A stretch of DNA of 64,000 nucleotides from Shinella sp. PSBB067 (lineage in GTDB: Bacteria > Pseudomonadota > Alphaproteobacteria > Rhizobiales > Rhizobiaceae). The notes below the pieces were generated by a model. The model was not told where the DNA came from and searched no databases. It was given only the letters and a program-made list of their open reading frames with translations. Below, one piece after another: positions 57,033 through 64,000 of the stretch (within the stretch, counting starts at the first letter, position 1; each line of letters opens with the position of its first letter). The position numbers and the translations under genes were made by a program. The DNA lies in contig NZ_CP069303.1 of the NCBI RefSeq assembly GCF_016839145.1, forward strand, positions 496,001 through 560,000, given 5' to 3'.

Positions 57033-58016
57033 TTACTTGTCGAGAACCTGCGGCCGGTATTCGGCGAAGAGTTCGCTGTGCGGGTATTCGCCCACCTTGT
57101 CCGGCGTCACCAGCGCCGTGCCGCCGTCCACGAAGGCGGGCACTTCCTTGCCGGCGGCCACTTCCCGCGCGACCTGGATCGTCACGTCGCCGAGATATTG
57201 CGGATCGTTCAGCGCGGTCGCGATGTACTTGCCGTCGGCCATCGCGTCGAGCGCCTCGGAGAGGCCGTCGACACCGGCGATCAGCACGTCGTCGCGGCCG
57301 TTCTCCTTGAGGACCTGCAGGGCGCCGAGCGCCATGTCGTCGTTGTGCGCGTAGACGACCTTCACGTCGGCATTGGCCTGCAGCAGGTCCTGCATCGCCG
57401 TCACGGCATTGGCGCGGATATATTCCGCATAGGGACCTTCGACGATCGTGTGGCCGGAGCCTTCCAGCGCGGCATGGAAGCCGTCGCGCCGGTCCATCAT
57501 GACCGCGCCGCCGGCATCGCCCTGGATCTCGATGACCTTGGCGCCGGTGACGCCATCGGCCTTCAGCTTGGCGACGACGGCCTCGCCCACCAGCCTGCCC
57601 ATTGCCTTGTTGTCGCGGCCGACATGGGCGGCGACCTTGCCGCCGGTGACCGGGCGGTCGACGGTGATGACCGGGATGCCGGCGGCGGCGGCCGCTTCCA
57701 GCGACGGCGCGACGGCTTCCGGGTTGACGGGGTTGATGATGATCGCGCTGACGCCCTGGGTGATGAGATCCTGGATGTCGTTGTTCTGCTTGCTTACGTC
57801 CCCGTTGGCGTCGAGGAACACCAGCGTATCGCCGGCCGCCTTGGCGGCGGCCTCCGCCCCGTTCTTGAGCTGCACGTAGAAGGGCGACTGGAGCGTTACC
57901 TGGCTGAAGCCGATCTTGAGGCCTTCGGCATGGGCCGCGATGGGCATGATCGCCATGACGGCGAGAACGGAAACGGCACCCGAAAGACCGGCCAGAAATG
58001 TACGACGCGTGTTCAT
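57033..58016 (-). CDS. Ribose-type ABC substrate-binding protein
   Basis: A 327-residue periplasmic sugar-binding protein of the RbsB class. The signal peptide is MNTRRTFLAGLSGAVSVLAV with cleavage after AAHA. Mature motifs: IGFSQVTLQSPFYVQL, the ligand loop DANGDVSKQNNDIQDLITQG, IINPVNPEA, VDRPV and AHNDDMALGALQVL. GGAGG lies five bases before the ATG. It is the first gene of the sugar operon, downstream of the palindromic operator. Confidence 0.94.
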   Translation of the reverse strand: MNTRRTFLAGLSGAVSVLAVMAIMPIAAHAEGLKIGFSQVTLQSPFYVQLKNGAEAAAKAAGDTLVFLDANGDVSKQNNDIQDLITQGVSAIIINPVNPEAVAPSLEAAAAAGIPVITVDRPVTGGKVAAHVGRDNKAMGRLVGEAVVAKLKADGVTGAKVIEIQGDAGGAVMMDRRDGFHAALEGSGHTIVEGPYAEYIRANAVTAMQDLLQANADVKVVYAHNDDMALGALQVLKENGRDDVLIAGVDGLSEALDAMADGKYIATALNDPQYLGDVTIQVAREVAAGKEVPAFVDGGTALVTPDKVGEYPHSELFAEYRPQVLDK

Positions 58017-58060
58017 GAATTCCTCCCTGTAGAACCGAGAAAAGCCTTCCCTCCCGGAAG

Positions 58061-58107
58061 GCAACATATGTGATATTATTTCACTTATGTTGCTGATATG
58101 GCAACAT
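58061..58107. promoter_or_regulatory. Palindromic operator of the sugar operon
   Basis: GCAACATATGTGA (58061-58073) and TCACTTATGTTGC (58081-58093) form an inverted repeat with one mismatch and a 7-base AT spacer. A third GCAACAT at 58101-58107 makes a second inverted repeat with TGTTGC (58088-58093). The sites lie about 45-90 bases before the binding-protein start and are the likely targets of the SorC regulator. Confidence 0.7.
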
Positions 58108-58516
58108 GCCCCTGGGAAGGTTGTCAATGCGGTTGCGCGGTCGCACCCGACATATCGCGCAACTATTTGAACTTACGCGATATTTATCGAATTCACCCGG
58201 CCGGCACCGGCGGGAAGCACGAAAATCGCGGCGCGAAAGTCTCGCCGCACAGTTCGGCCGCGTCAAAATGCCGGCAACATTTGCAGCTTTACAGGGCGCG
58301 TCGCGGACCATGCGGCCCGGTCTTCCGTTTCGGTTCACGGCCGGCTGGCGATTTTCCTGGAACCATCCGCGAGAATGGACGGGAGATGATATTTTGCGGT
58401 GCCGTGTCGGTTTCGCGCCGGTTCGTTCGTCTTAACCGTATCGAGTGGCGATCGGCTGCCTCCGGAGAGGCCCGTCACCACCGAATACCGATGAAACCGA
58501 ACGAGAGGAGAACACC
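58108..58516. other. Gene-free stretch between the sugar operon and the SRPBCC gene
   Basis: About 400 bases with no supported gene. Open frames here have no ribosome site, no motif and atypical composition. It is moderately AT-richer near 58140-58200 (for example ATATTTATCGAATTC) and may contain the promoter of the SRPBCC-VOC pair. Confidence 0.4.
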
Positions 58517-58960
58517 ATGCCCAGCACGATCCGCCTGCACCGCGTCTTCGCCGTCAGGCCCGAGAAGCTCTATCGCGCGTTCCTTGAGCCGGACGCGGTT
58601 GCGAGCTGGCTTCCGCCCTACGGCTTCCTGTGCACCGTCCATGAGCTGGATGCGAAGGCCGGCGGCCGTCACAGGATGTCGTTCCGGAATTTCACGACGG
58701 GCGAAAGCCACGCCTTCGGCGGCACCTATCTGGACCTCGTCCCGGGCGAGCGCCTCGTCTACACCGACAGTTTCGACGACCCCGACCTGCCGGGCGAGAT
58801 GAAGGTCACCGTGAGCCTGAAGGCGGTGTCGGTCGGCACCGAGGTGAACATCGAGCAGCAGGGCGTGCCGGACATCATCCCCGCCGAGGCCTGCTATCTC
58901 GGCTGGCAGGACTCGCTGGACAAGCTCGCAAAGCTCGTCGTGCCCGAGATCAACCAGTAG
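58517..58960 (+). CDS. SRPBCC (AHSA1-like) domain protein
   Basis: A 147-residue START/Bet v1-like single-domain protein of the AHSA1 subgroup. The start IRLHRVFAVRPEKLYRAFLE, then AVASWLPPYGF, FGGTYLDLVPGERLVYTDSF and the C-terminal GWQDSLDKLAKLV are typical. Members bind small hydrophobic ligands; no enzyme role is known. GAGGAG six bases before 58517 sets the start. It is 27 bases before the VOC gene and probably cotranscribed. Confidence 0.88.
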   Translation: MPSTIRLHRVFAVRPEKLYRAFLEPDAVASWLPPYGFLCTVHELDAKAGGRHRMSFRNFTTGESHAFGGTYLDLVPGERLVYTDSFDDPDLPGEMKVTVSLKAVSVGTEVNIEQQGVPDIIPAEACYLGWQDSLDKLAKLVVPEINQ

Positions 58961-58987
58961 CCACGCAAAAAAGGAAAGGACGAGCAC

Positions 58988-59467
58988 ATGACAGCCGCCA
59001 AGAACACCATATGCCTCTGGTACAACGGAGATGCCGAGGCCGCGGCCCACTTCTACGCCGCGACGTTTCCCGACAGCGTCGTGAGCGCGGTCCATCGCGC
59101 GCCCGCCGACTTCCCGTCCGGCAAGGCCGGCGACGTGCTGACGGTCGACTTCACGGTCGCCGGCATTCCCTGCATCGGCCTCAACGGCGGATCGGCGTTC
59201 AGGCACAGCGAAGCCTTCTCGTTCCAGATCGCCACGGACGACCAGGAGGAGACGGACCGCTACTGGAACGCCATCGTCGGCAACGGCGGCCAGGAAAGCG
59301 TGTGCGGCTGGTGCAAGGACAGATGGGGCATCTCCTGGCAGATCACCCCGCGCACGCTGACCGACGCGATGGCCGCCGGCGGCGCCGAGGCAAAGCGCGC
59401 CTTCCAGGCGATGATGGAGATGAAGAAGATCGACGTCGCCGCCATCGACGCCGCCCGACGCGGCTGA
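58988..59467 (+). CDS. PhnB-like VOC-fold protein
   Basis: A 159-residue protein of the vicinal-oxygen-chelate fold, PhnB/3-demethylubiquinone-methyltransferase-like group. It begins NTICLWYNGDAEAAAHFYAA and has the strand pairs around VDFTVAGIPCIGLNGG and GWCKDRWGISWQITP. The activity is not known in this subgroup. Pairing with an AHSA1-like protein is common in bacteria. AAAGGA lies upstream of the ATG. Confidence 0.87.
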   Translation: MTAAKNTICLWYNGDAEAAAHFYAATFPDSVVSAVHRAPADFPSGKAGDVLTVDFTVAGIPCIGLNGGSAFRHSEAFSFQIATDDQEETDRYWNAIVGNGGQESVCGWCKDRWGISWQITPRTLTDAMAAGGAEAKRAFQAMMEMKKIDVAAIDAARRG

Positions 59468-59607
59468 CGTCATCCCGCCCCGGACCGCCGCCATGCGCCG
59501 TCAGGATGTATGGCGGGCGCGGTGTCGTCGAGTATCGGGCCTTCCGGGGCGAGGGCCATATCGCCCATGGCGATCAGGCTTCGCTTCGGAGGGGCGCCGG
59601 CACAGAC

Positions 59608-59760
59608 ATGCAGCCGTTCTGCGGTCCTCGCTGGAGCACGGCCGGGAATCCGGCCATCGTCCGTGAGGCCTGCGAGGCGGATGCGACGGTGAGCCTCGCT
59701 GCCCGTCGTCATGGCATCGCCCGAGGTCGCTTGGCGGTCTCGTTCGAATGGAGCCCGTTT
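59608..59760 (+). pseudogene. Remnant of an IS66-type transposase OrfA
   Basis: In one frame the stretch reads PRWSTAGNPAIVREACEADA and then TVSLAARRHGIARGRL, which resembles the start of IS66-family OrfA (RRRWS...IV.EA...GA.VS.VARRHGI). The frame has no proper start or end and the C-terminal part is lost. No terminal inverted repeats or OrfB/OrfC were found, so it is only a degraded fragment. The assignment rests on motif likeness alone. Confidence 0.45.
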
Positions 59761-59941
59761 GGGCAGGTTACGTGCGACCCCGGCAGGCACTGAGAGGCTG
59801 CACCGAGGCGTTCCGGCCAATGTGGACCGGACAGCCGCGATGGCGCAATTCGTGTGTTGTCCGGCGCATATCATGCCGTTCCGCCGGTGAAAAAGCGCCA
59901 GTATCGCGCTCAACGCACCTCCAGGCCAGACGGGACGCCCC

Positions 59942-62911
59942 ATGATGAATATTGCGCAGATGCAGGAACAGCGACTTGAGGCAATCCGGTTGACGGGAGC
60001 GGGAGCCCCGGGGCTGCCGTCCAATCCCTTCTTCGGCGTCGGCCCCATCACGGACGCCACCACCGACGAGGTCGACAGCCGCCTGAGGCGCATCGCATTC
60101 GATACCTGGATCGAGAAGACCTATCGCAAGTTCGACGACAGGGGCAACGACATCGGCGGCTTCACCACCGCGGAGATTTCCCGCAGCATGCATCGCGGCT
60201 ATCCGGCCGACAAGATCCTCGCCGACATGATGCGGGCGATCCATTCCTATTTCGGCTTTCCCGGGACGAACCGCATGGCGGTCGGGCTCGGCGGCGGCCA
60301 TAGCGGGTATACCGTCTGCGTCCAGCATCTCCTGAATGCCAACGATGCATCCCAGCGCGTCTATGTCGACACGCCCGCGCCGGAAAGCGACCATTCCAGG
60401 GCTGCCGGCTTCTTCCGCCAGTCCTGGGCGACGCAGCTCATCGAGATGCATCGCTTCGCCAGGGAAGGAAACGAGAACCGCATCAATTTCGCCGCGACGG
60501 AGGGTGTCATTCCGACGGCGGACGAGCTTTCCGCCCTCGGCATCGCGATCTTCGTCGGCGTCGGCCACGAGACGACCGGCGCCAATGCCTATACGAGCGG
60601 GGAGATCCGCGAACTGCTCCGCTGGCTCGACGGCGATCCGGCAAATCGCCATGCGGTCTTCGACGCCACGTCGATGCTCGGCGCGATGCCCTGGGAGCCG
60701 GAGCTGGTCGAGGCCGTCATGGCGAAGTGCTGCCTTTTCATGCCGTTCCAGAAGGCGATCGGCGGCATTTCCGGCTATTTCGTCGCCTCCTTCACCCCGC
60801 ATGCCCTGGCCTTGATCGAGCGGAACCAGGAAAATCCGTCCTGGGCCATCCCGCGCCAGCTCAAGATCGCCCCGCCGGTCGATCCGCGCCAGCCGTTTTC
60901 GGCCAGGCGTTCGGTCGATGCCGGCCCGTTCTACGACGCGGCGGAAGACCGCATGCTCGGCGGCGTCATCAATACGTACAGCGCACTCGCCTTCGCCGAA
61001 ACGACCTTCGGCCTCCTGCAGTCGGAGGCGCGGGTCGGCTCGATCGTGAACCTCAACCGCCGCTCGGCCGCCAACCGTGACGTCATCGACCAATGGGTGA
61101 AGACGCATCCGCTCTTCTCGCTGACCGTCACCGATGCCGAGCGGCGCGGCGCGGCGGTGACGTTGTTGAAGGTCGAGGATGCCGGCATCACCGATCCCGG
61201 CATCCATGCCCGCATCATCGCCCGCTCGAAGCAACTGCTCGGTTATGAAGGCATCACCCATCCGAACGGCGAATACGAGCCCGGCCTCGATGCCGCGCGC
61301 TATGTCAACGCCTTCCCCGGCACGCCCGGCGACTACCGCGCCTGGGTCGGCGGCATCCGCGAGCCGGAAGACGTCGTCGCGCTGCTGGAGAACCTGCAAT
61401 ACGCCTATCTGCGCGCCAAGGTCGTCGTGCTGGAGGAGGAGTTGGCGAAGAGCAGCGTCACCTTCGAGGCCGCCGCCAGGGCGGGCGAGGCCGTCCGCAA
61501 GGACGATCCGTCCCGCGCCTATACCGTGCTGATCGCCGACATGGTGGGCCTGCGCTTCGGCGCCGACGGCCGGCCGGACCACGGCGAGGTCAAGGCCTAT
61601 ATCGAGGAGAAGGGCGGCGTGTTCCATCTCGGCCCGCTCGGCGACCGTGAGGGCCTGGAGAAGGGCCGTATCCACTTCTTCTACCAGCCGGATCTCAGCA
61701 CCGAGGCGGAGATCCTGCCGCAGACGGACCGGGGCCAGTACGATGCGCTGATCGCCGCGGCCACGTTCATTCCGAAGGCGTCCGTCTTCCCGCTCGGCGG
61801 CGTGCGCATCGGCGCGGGCACCGGCAACATGGGGTCCGCGTCCTGGGGCGGCGGCAATGGCGAGGGCGGCGTCGCGCCGCTGATGAACACGCCGGGCATC
61901 AACAGCCGCGCCACCGCGCAGATGGCCATGAAGGCCGTCCTCAAGGTCCTGCCGGACCTTCCGGTCGCCACGCTGCATCGCATGGTCGCCGAAGGCGATT
62001 TCGATACCGGCCGGCAGCTCAAGGACTTCCCGACCGCCAAGCTGGAGGGCCGGAAGATGGCCGTGCTCGGCTACGGCAATATCGGCCGTGAAGTCGCCAG
62101 GCTCGCCAAGGCGTTCGGCATGAAGGTCGCGATCTACGCGCGTGAGCATCACAAGCGCTGGATCGAGGCGGAAGGCTTCGAATATGCCGCAACGCCGGTT
62201 GCTGCGGCGACCGGCGCGGATGTGCTCTCCGTTCATATCGGCCTCGGCCGCCTGGATCCTGAGACCGGCGCCTATTCCAATGCCGCAACGGTGGACGCCT
62301 CCGTCCTCGGCGCGATGAACGAGGGCGCGGTGCTGGTCAATTACGACCGGGGCGAGGTGGTCGACGTGGCCGCGCTCGACGCGGCGCTCGCGTCGGGCCG
62401 CATCGCGCACGCGGCGATCGATGCCGATCTCTTCAAGGATGCCGCGACCGGCAAGCTCAGCGGCCCGATGCTGCCCTACCTGCCGCTCGAGGAGCGCCAC
62501 AAGGGCAAGCTGGAGCTTCTGCCGCATGCCGCCGCCGACACCGACCACCCCTCGCGGGTGGCCGGCGCCAGGCAGGCCGTCGATCAGATCATGGACGTCA
62601 TCCGCATCAAGTCCGTCACCAATCTCAAGGGCGACCTGCCGGAGGGCTACGTTTCTGCCGGCAGCCGCACGCCCGCCGGCATCGGCAAGGTGACGAAGCA
62701 GGTCGCGGCGACGGCCGCTGAAAAGGCGGATCTTCTGGACGAACTGCGGCAGGCCTCGGAAAACCTTGCCGCCATCGTCGGCGCGCTCTCCGCCGTCTCC
62801 GATCCCGGTCATCGCGAACGGATCGTCGATCGCTATACCGGCCTGCTGGCCGAGAGCGCCGACCGGCAGCGCGCGTTGCTGGATCAGCTCGGCCTCTACG
62901 GCCCCGCGTAG
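59942..62911 (+). CDS. SerC-like aminotransferase fused to SerA-like dehydrogenase
   Basis: A 989-residue two-enzyme protein. Residues about 25-480 form a class V PLP domain like phosphoserine aminotransferase: GHETTG (209-213), FDATSMLGAMPWE and the predicted Schiff-base Lys271 in MPFQKAIGG. Residues about 525-900 form a D-2-hydroxyacid dehydrogenase like phosphoglycerate dehydrogenase: LMNTPGINS, NAD loop VLGYGNIGREVARLAKAFG (GYGNIG 710-715), SVHIGLG, NYDRGEVVD and the catalytic His in LLPHAAADT. A glycine-rich insert (624-643) precedes the NAD domain and a helical tail follows. The pair could run steps one and two of serine synthesis, or a parallel 2-hydroxyacid/amino-acid route. No serB lies nearby. 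Confidence 0.87.
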   Translation: MMNIAQMQEQRLEAIRLTGAGAPGLPSNPFFGVGPITDATTDEVDSRLRRIAFDTWIEKTYRKFDDRGNDIGGFTTAEISRSMHRGYPADKILADMMRAIHSYFGFPGTNRMAVGLGGGHSGYTVCVQHLLNANDASQRVYVDTPAPESDHSRAAGFFRQSWATQLIEMHRFAREGNENRINFAATEGVIPTADELSALGIAIFVGVGHETTGANAYTSGEIRELLRWLDGDPANRHAVFDATSMLGAMPWEPELVEAVMAKCCLFMPFQKAIGGISGYFVASFTPHALALIERNQENPSWAIPRQLKIAPPVDPRQPFSARRSVDAGPFYDAAEDRMLGGVINTYSALAFAETTFGLLQSEARVGSIVNLNRRSAANRDVIDQWVKTHPLFSLTVTDAERRGAAVTLLKVEDAGITDPGIHARIIARSKQLLGYEGITHPNGEYEPGLDAARYVNAFPGTPGDYRAWVGGIREPEDVVALLENLQYAYLRAKVVVLEEELAKSSVTFEAAARAGEAVRKDDPSRAYTVLIADMVGLRFGADGRPDHGEVKAYIEEKGGVFHLGPLGDREGLEKGRIHFFYQPDLSTEAEILPQTDRGQYDALIAAATFIPKASVFPLGGVRIGAGTGNMGSASWGGGNGEGGVAPLMNTPGINSRATAQMAMKAVLKVLPDLPVATLHRMVAEGDFDTGRQLKDFPTAKLEGRKMAVLGYGNIGREVARLAKAFGMKVAIYAREHHKRWIEAEGFEYAATPVAAATGADVLSVHIGLGRLDPETGAYSNAATVDASVLGAMNEGAVLVNYDRGEVVDVAALDAALASGRIAHAAIDADLFKDAATGKLSGPMLPYLPLEERHKGKLELLPHAAADTDHPSRVAGARQAVDQIMDVIRIKSVTNLKGDLPEGYVSAGSRTPAGIGKVTKQVAATAAEKADLLDELRQASENLAAIVGALSAVSDPGHRERIVDRYTGLLAESADRQRALLDQLGLYGPA

Positions 62912-62932
62912 GCTCCCGGTCGAAAATCGCCG

Positions 62933-62976
62933 CGACACGGCCCGATCGACTTGCGAAAGTCGATCGGGCCGTGTCG
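62933..62976. terminator. 20-bp perfect stem-loop after the fusion gene
   Basis: CGACACGGCCCGATCGACTT (62933-62952), loop GCGA, and its exact complement (62957-62976). It lies 21 bases after the stop. No T tract follows, so it may be an unusual terminator or an RNA-stability element. The remaining bases to 63216 show no gene. Confidence 0.6.
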
Positions 62977-63216
62977 CCGGCAACCTGCGCCTTTTCATCC
63001 CGATGCGTTTCGAGACGCGTCTGCGCCGAGGCCGGCCCGCAGATTGAGGTCTCCGGCGAGCACATCGCGATCGAAGCGAGGGGGCGTTGTGAACGCGCTC
63101 AACGACGCCGACAGCATCGTCATCGGGCCTACGAGGGGAATCCTATCAGTTTTCATATCGGGAAGTTTTTCTCAGCCCTCGGGATGGCCGCAAATCCTTT
63201 TGGCAAGGATTTCCGC

Positions 63217-63293
63217 TGGTCGGAGTGGAGTGATTCGAACACTCGACCCCCACGTCCCGAACGTGGTGCGCTACCAGACTGCGCTACACTCCG
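63217..63293 (-). tRNA. tRNA-Pro (anticodon CGG)
   Basis: Read on the minus strand: acceptor CGGAGTG/CACTCCG, D arm GCGCAGTCTGGTAGCGC, anticodon stem CCACG/CGTGG with loop TTCGGGA (anticodon CGG), T arm GAGTGTTCGAATCACTC and encoded CCA. It reads CCG proline codons. Its 3' end faces the accessory region on its left. Confidence 0.97.
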
Positions 63294-63453
63294 TGACCAG
63301 CGGGGCATCGTATAGAACAGGCTTTTCGTTTCGACAAGCGCAAAATATCAAAAAATTACGCCATGTTGGCGAAAATGCCGGGATGCCGCGGATTTTTTTC
63401 AAGCGGGCGCGGGCCGGGGGGAACCGCGGGGCGGCTGCGGCGTTCGCCACGCC

Positions 63454-63954
63454 ATGGAACAGATCCTTGCCGACTTCTATCCGAGAACCGAAGTGCCCTA
63501 TCCGGTCATCCTGGCGCGCATGGTGGGCGCGATCCTGCTTGGCGCGGTGATCGGCGCGGAGCGGGAATATCGCGCCCATGCGGCGGGCCTTCGCACCCAT
63601 ATCCTCGTTGCGCTTTCGGCCTGCGTCTTCGCCATCCTCGCCCTGGAGAGCGTGCACATGGAGGGCCTTGCCGACGAGCAGGTGCGCATCGATCCGCTGC
63701 GCGTCATCGAGGCCGTCACGGCCGGCGTCGCCTTTCTCGCCGCCGGCATGATCGTCTTCTCGCGCGGCCAGGTGAAGGGGCTGACGACCGGGGCGGGCAT
63801 GTGGCTTGCCGGTGCCGTCGGCCTTGCGGTCGGGCTCGGCTACTGGTTCGTCGGCTTCTTCGCCACGCTTGCCTGCTTCATCGTGCTCTTCATCGTCGGC
63901 AAGATCGAGGCGCCGGACGACGCCAGCAAGGCGAAGAAGAACGGAGATAAGTGA
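63454..63954 (+). CDS. MgtC/SapB family membrane protein
   Basis: A 166-residue inner-membrane protein of the MgtC/SapB family, with four or five hydrophobic helices (ILARMVGAILLGAVIGAERE, THILVALSACVFAIL, AGVAFLAAGMIVF, GAGMWLAGAVGLAVGLGYW, FFATLACFIVLFIVG). The GAERE and GLRTH stretches after helix one are the family hallmark. MgtC helps growth in low magnesium and restrains the F1Fo ATP synthase in pathogens; the role in rhizobia is less clear. The C-terminal tail is lysine-rich. Confidence 0.92.
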   Translation: MEQILADFYPRTEVPYPVILARMVGAILLGAVIGAEREYRAHAAGLRTHILVALSACVFAILALESVHMEGLADEQVRIDPLRVIEAVTAGVAFLAAGMIVFSRGQVKGLTTGAGMWLAGAVGLAVGLGYWFVGFFATLACFIVLFIVGKIEAPDDASKAKKNGDK

Positions 63955-64000
63955 AGACCTTCCGTCTTCATGCCCGGATGCTGATGGAACAATCCGGCCG

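Noticed and set aside
46765..58016. Autoinducer-2 (Lsr) uptake operon
   Set aside because: SorC regulator, FGGY kinase and a DeoC-like aldolase recall lsr, but there is a single permease, a zinc dehydrogenase and an aldehyde dehydrogenase, no lsrG-like gene, and the kinase has a pentulose-kinase-like motif.
58106..58435. Open frame of 109 codons downstream of the sugar operator
   Set aside because: It is Arg-rich, lacks a ribosome site and starts inside the third operator half site; more likely non-coding.
59470..60093. Minus-strand open frame covering the IS66-like remnant
   Set aside because: It overlaps the start of the SerC-SerA fusion and reads no known protein; the plus-strand frame has the transposase-like motif.
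62951..63550. Open frames overlapping the hairpin and tRNA-Pro
   Set aside because: They cross a tRNA gene and a perfect stem-loop, so they cannot be real coding regions.

Overview
The window is high-GC DNA from an alphaproteobacterium, most likely Rhizobiaceae (a Shinella/Ensifer/Rhizobium-type genome). The reasons are the gene set and order thrB-rnhA, M16 peptidase-thrC, the GANTC methylase ccrM, mutY-DUF721-DsbA-smc-ppdK, a DUF1127 small protein, and dispersed palindromic intergenic repeats of the kind known as RIMEs in rhizobia. No plasmid, phage or CRISPR signature was seen.

Positions 1-29 kb are core chromosome: threonine synthesis (thrB end, thrC), RNase H, a peroxiredoxin, YqgE, a relE/higB-type toxin-antitoxin pair, a membrane c-di-GMP phosphodiesterase, an M16 peptidase, the CcrM methylase, base-excision repair (mutY), a DciA-like protein, a lipoprotein DsbA, SMC and pyruvate phosphate dikinase. 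A 48-residue membrane protein between smc and ppdK is easily missed. Several clear Rho-independent terminators separate the units.

Positions 29.1-63.3 kb are accessory and lie between two tRNA genes (Gln-TTG on +, Pro-CGG on -) whose 3' ends both point inward. First comes a set of small single genes. From 33.4 to 46.6 kb there is one catabolic regulon around a GntR repressor. Its right arm encodes PxpB and PxpC plus separate biotin carboxyl carrier and biotin carboxylase proteins, so together a full biotin-dependent amide carboxylase, with an APH-type kinase and a class III PLP phospho-lyase/aminotransferase. Its left arm encodes the LamB/YcsF protein PxpA, a strongly diverged GroEL/Cpn60 paralogue, and a polyamine-type ABC importer. 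Both arms carry the same GATATAT-N-ATATATC operator. I regard this as the most interesting system in the window: probably uptake and ring opening of a lactam or amide, with an unexplained chaperonin-like subunit.

Positions 46.8-58.1 kb are a minus-strand sugar or polyol operon: ribose-type ABC importer, zinc dehydrogenase, FGGY kinase, SorC regulator, DeoC aldolase, a tandem aldehyde dehydrogenase and a HAD phosphatase. A three-half-site palindromic operator lies before it. Positions 58.5-63 kb hold two small enzymes, an IS66-like remnant and a 989-residue SerC-SerA-type fusion. The window ends with tRNA-Pro and an MgtC-like membrane protein.
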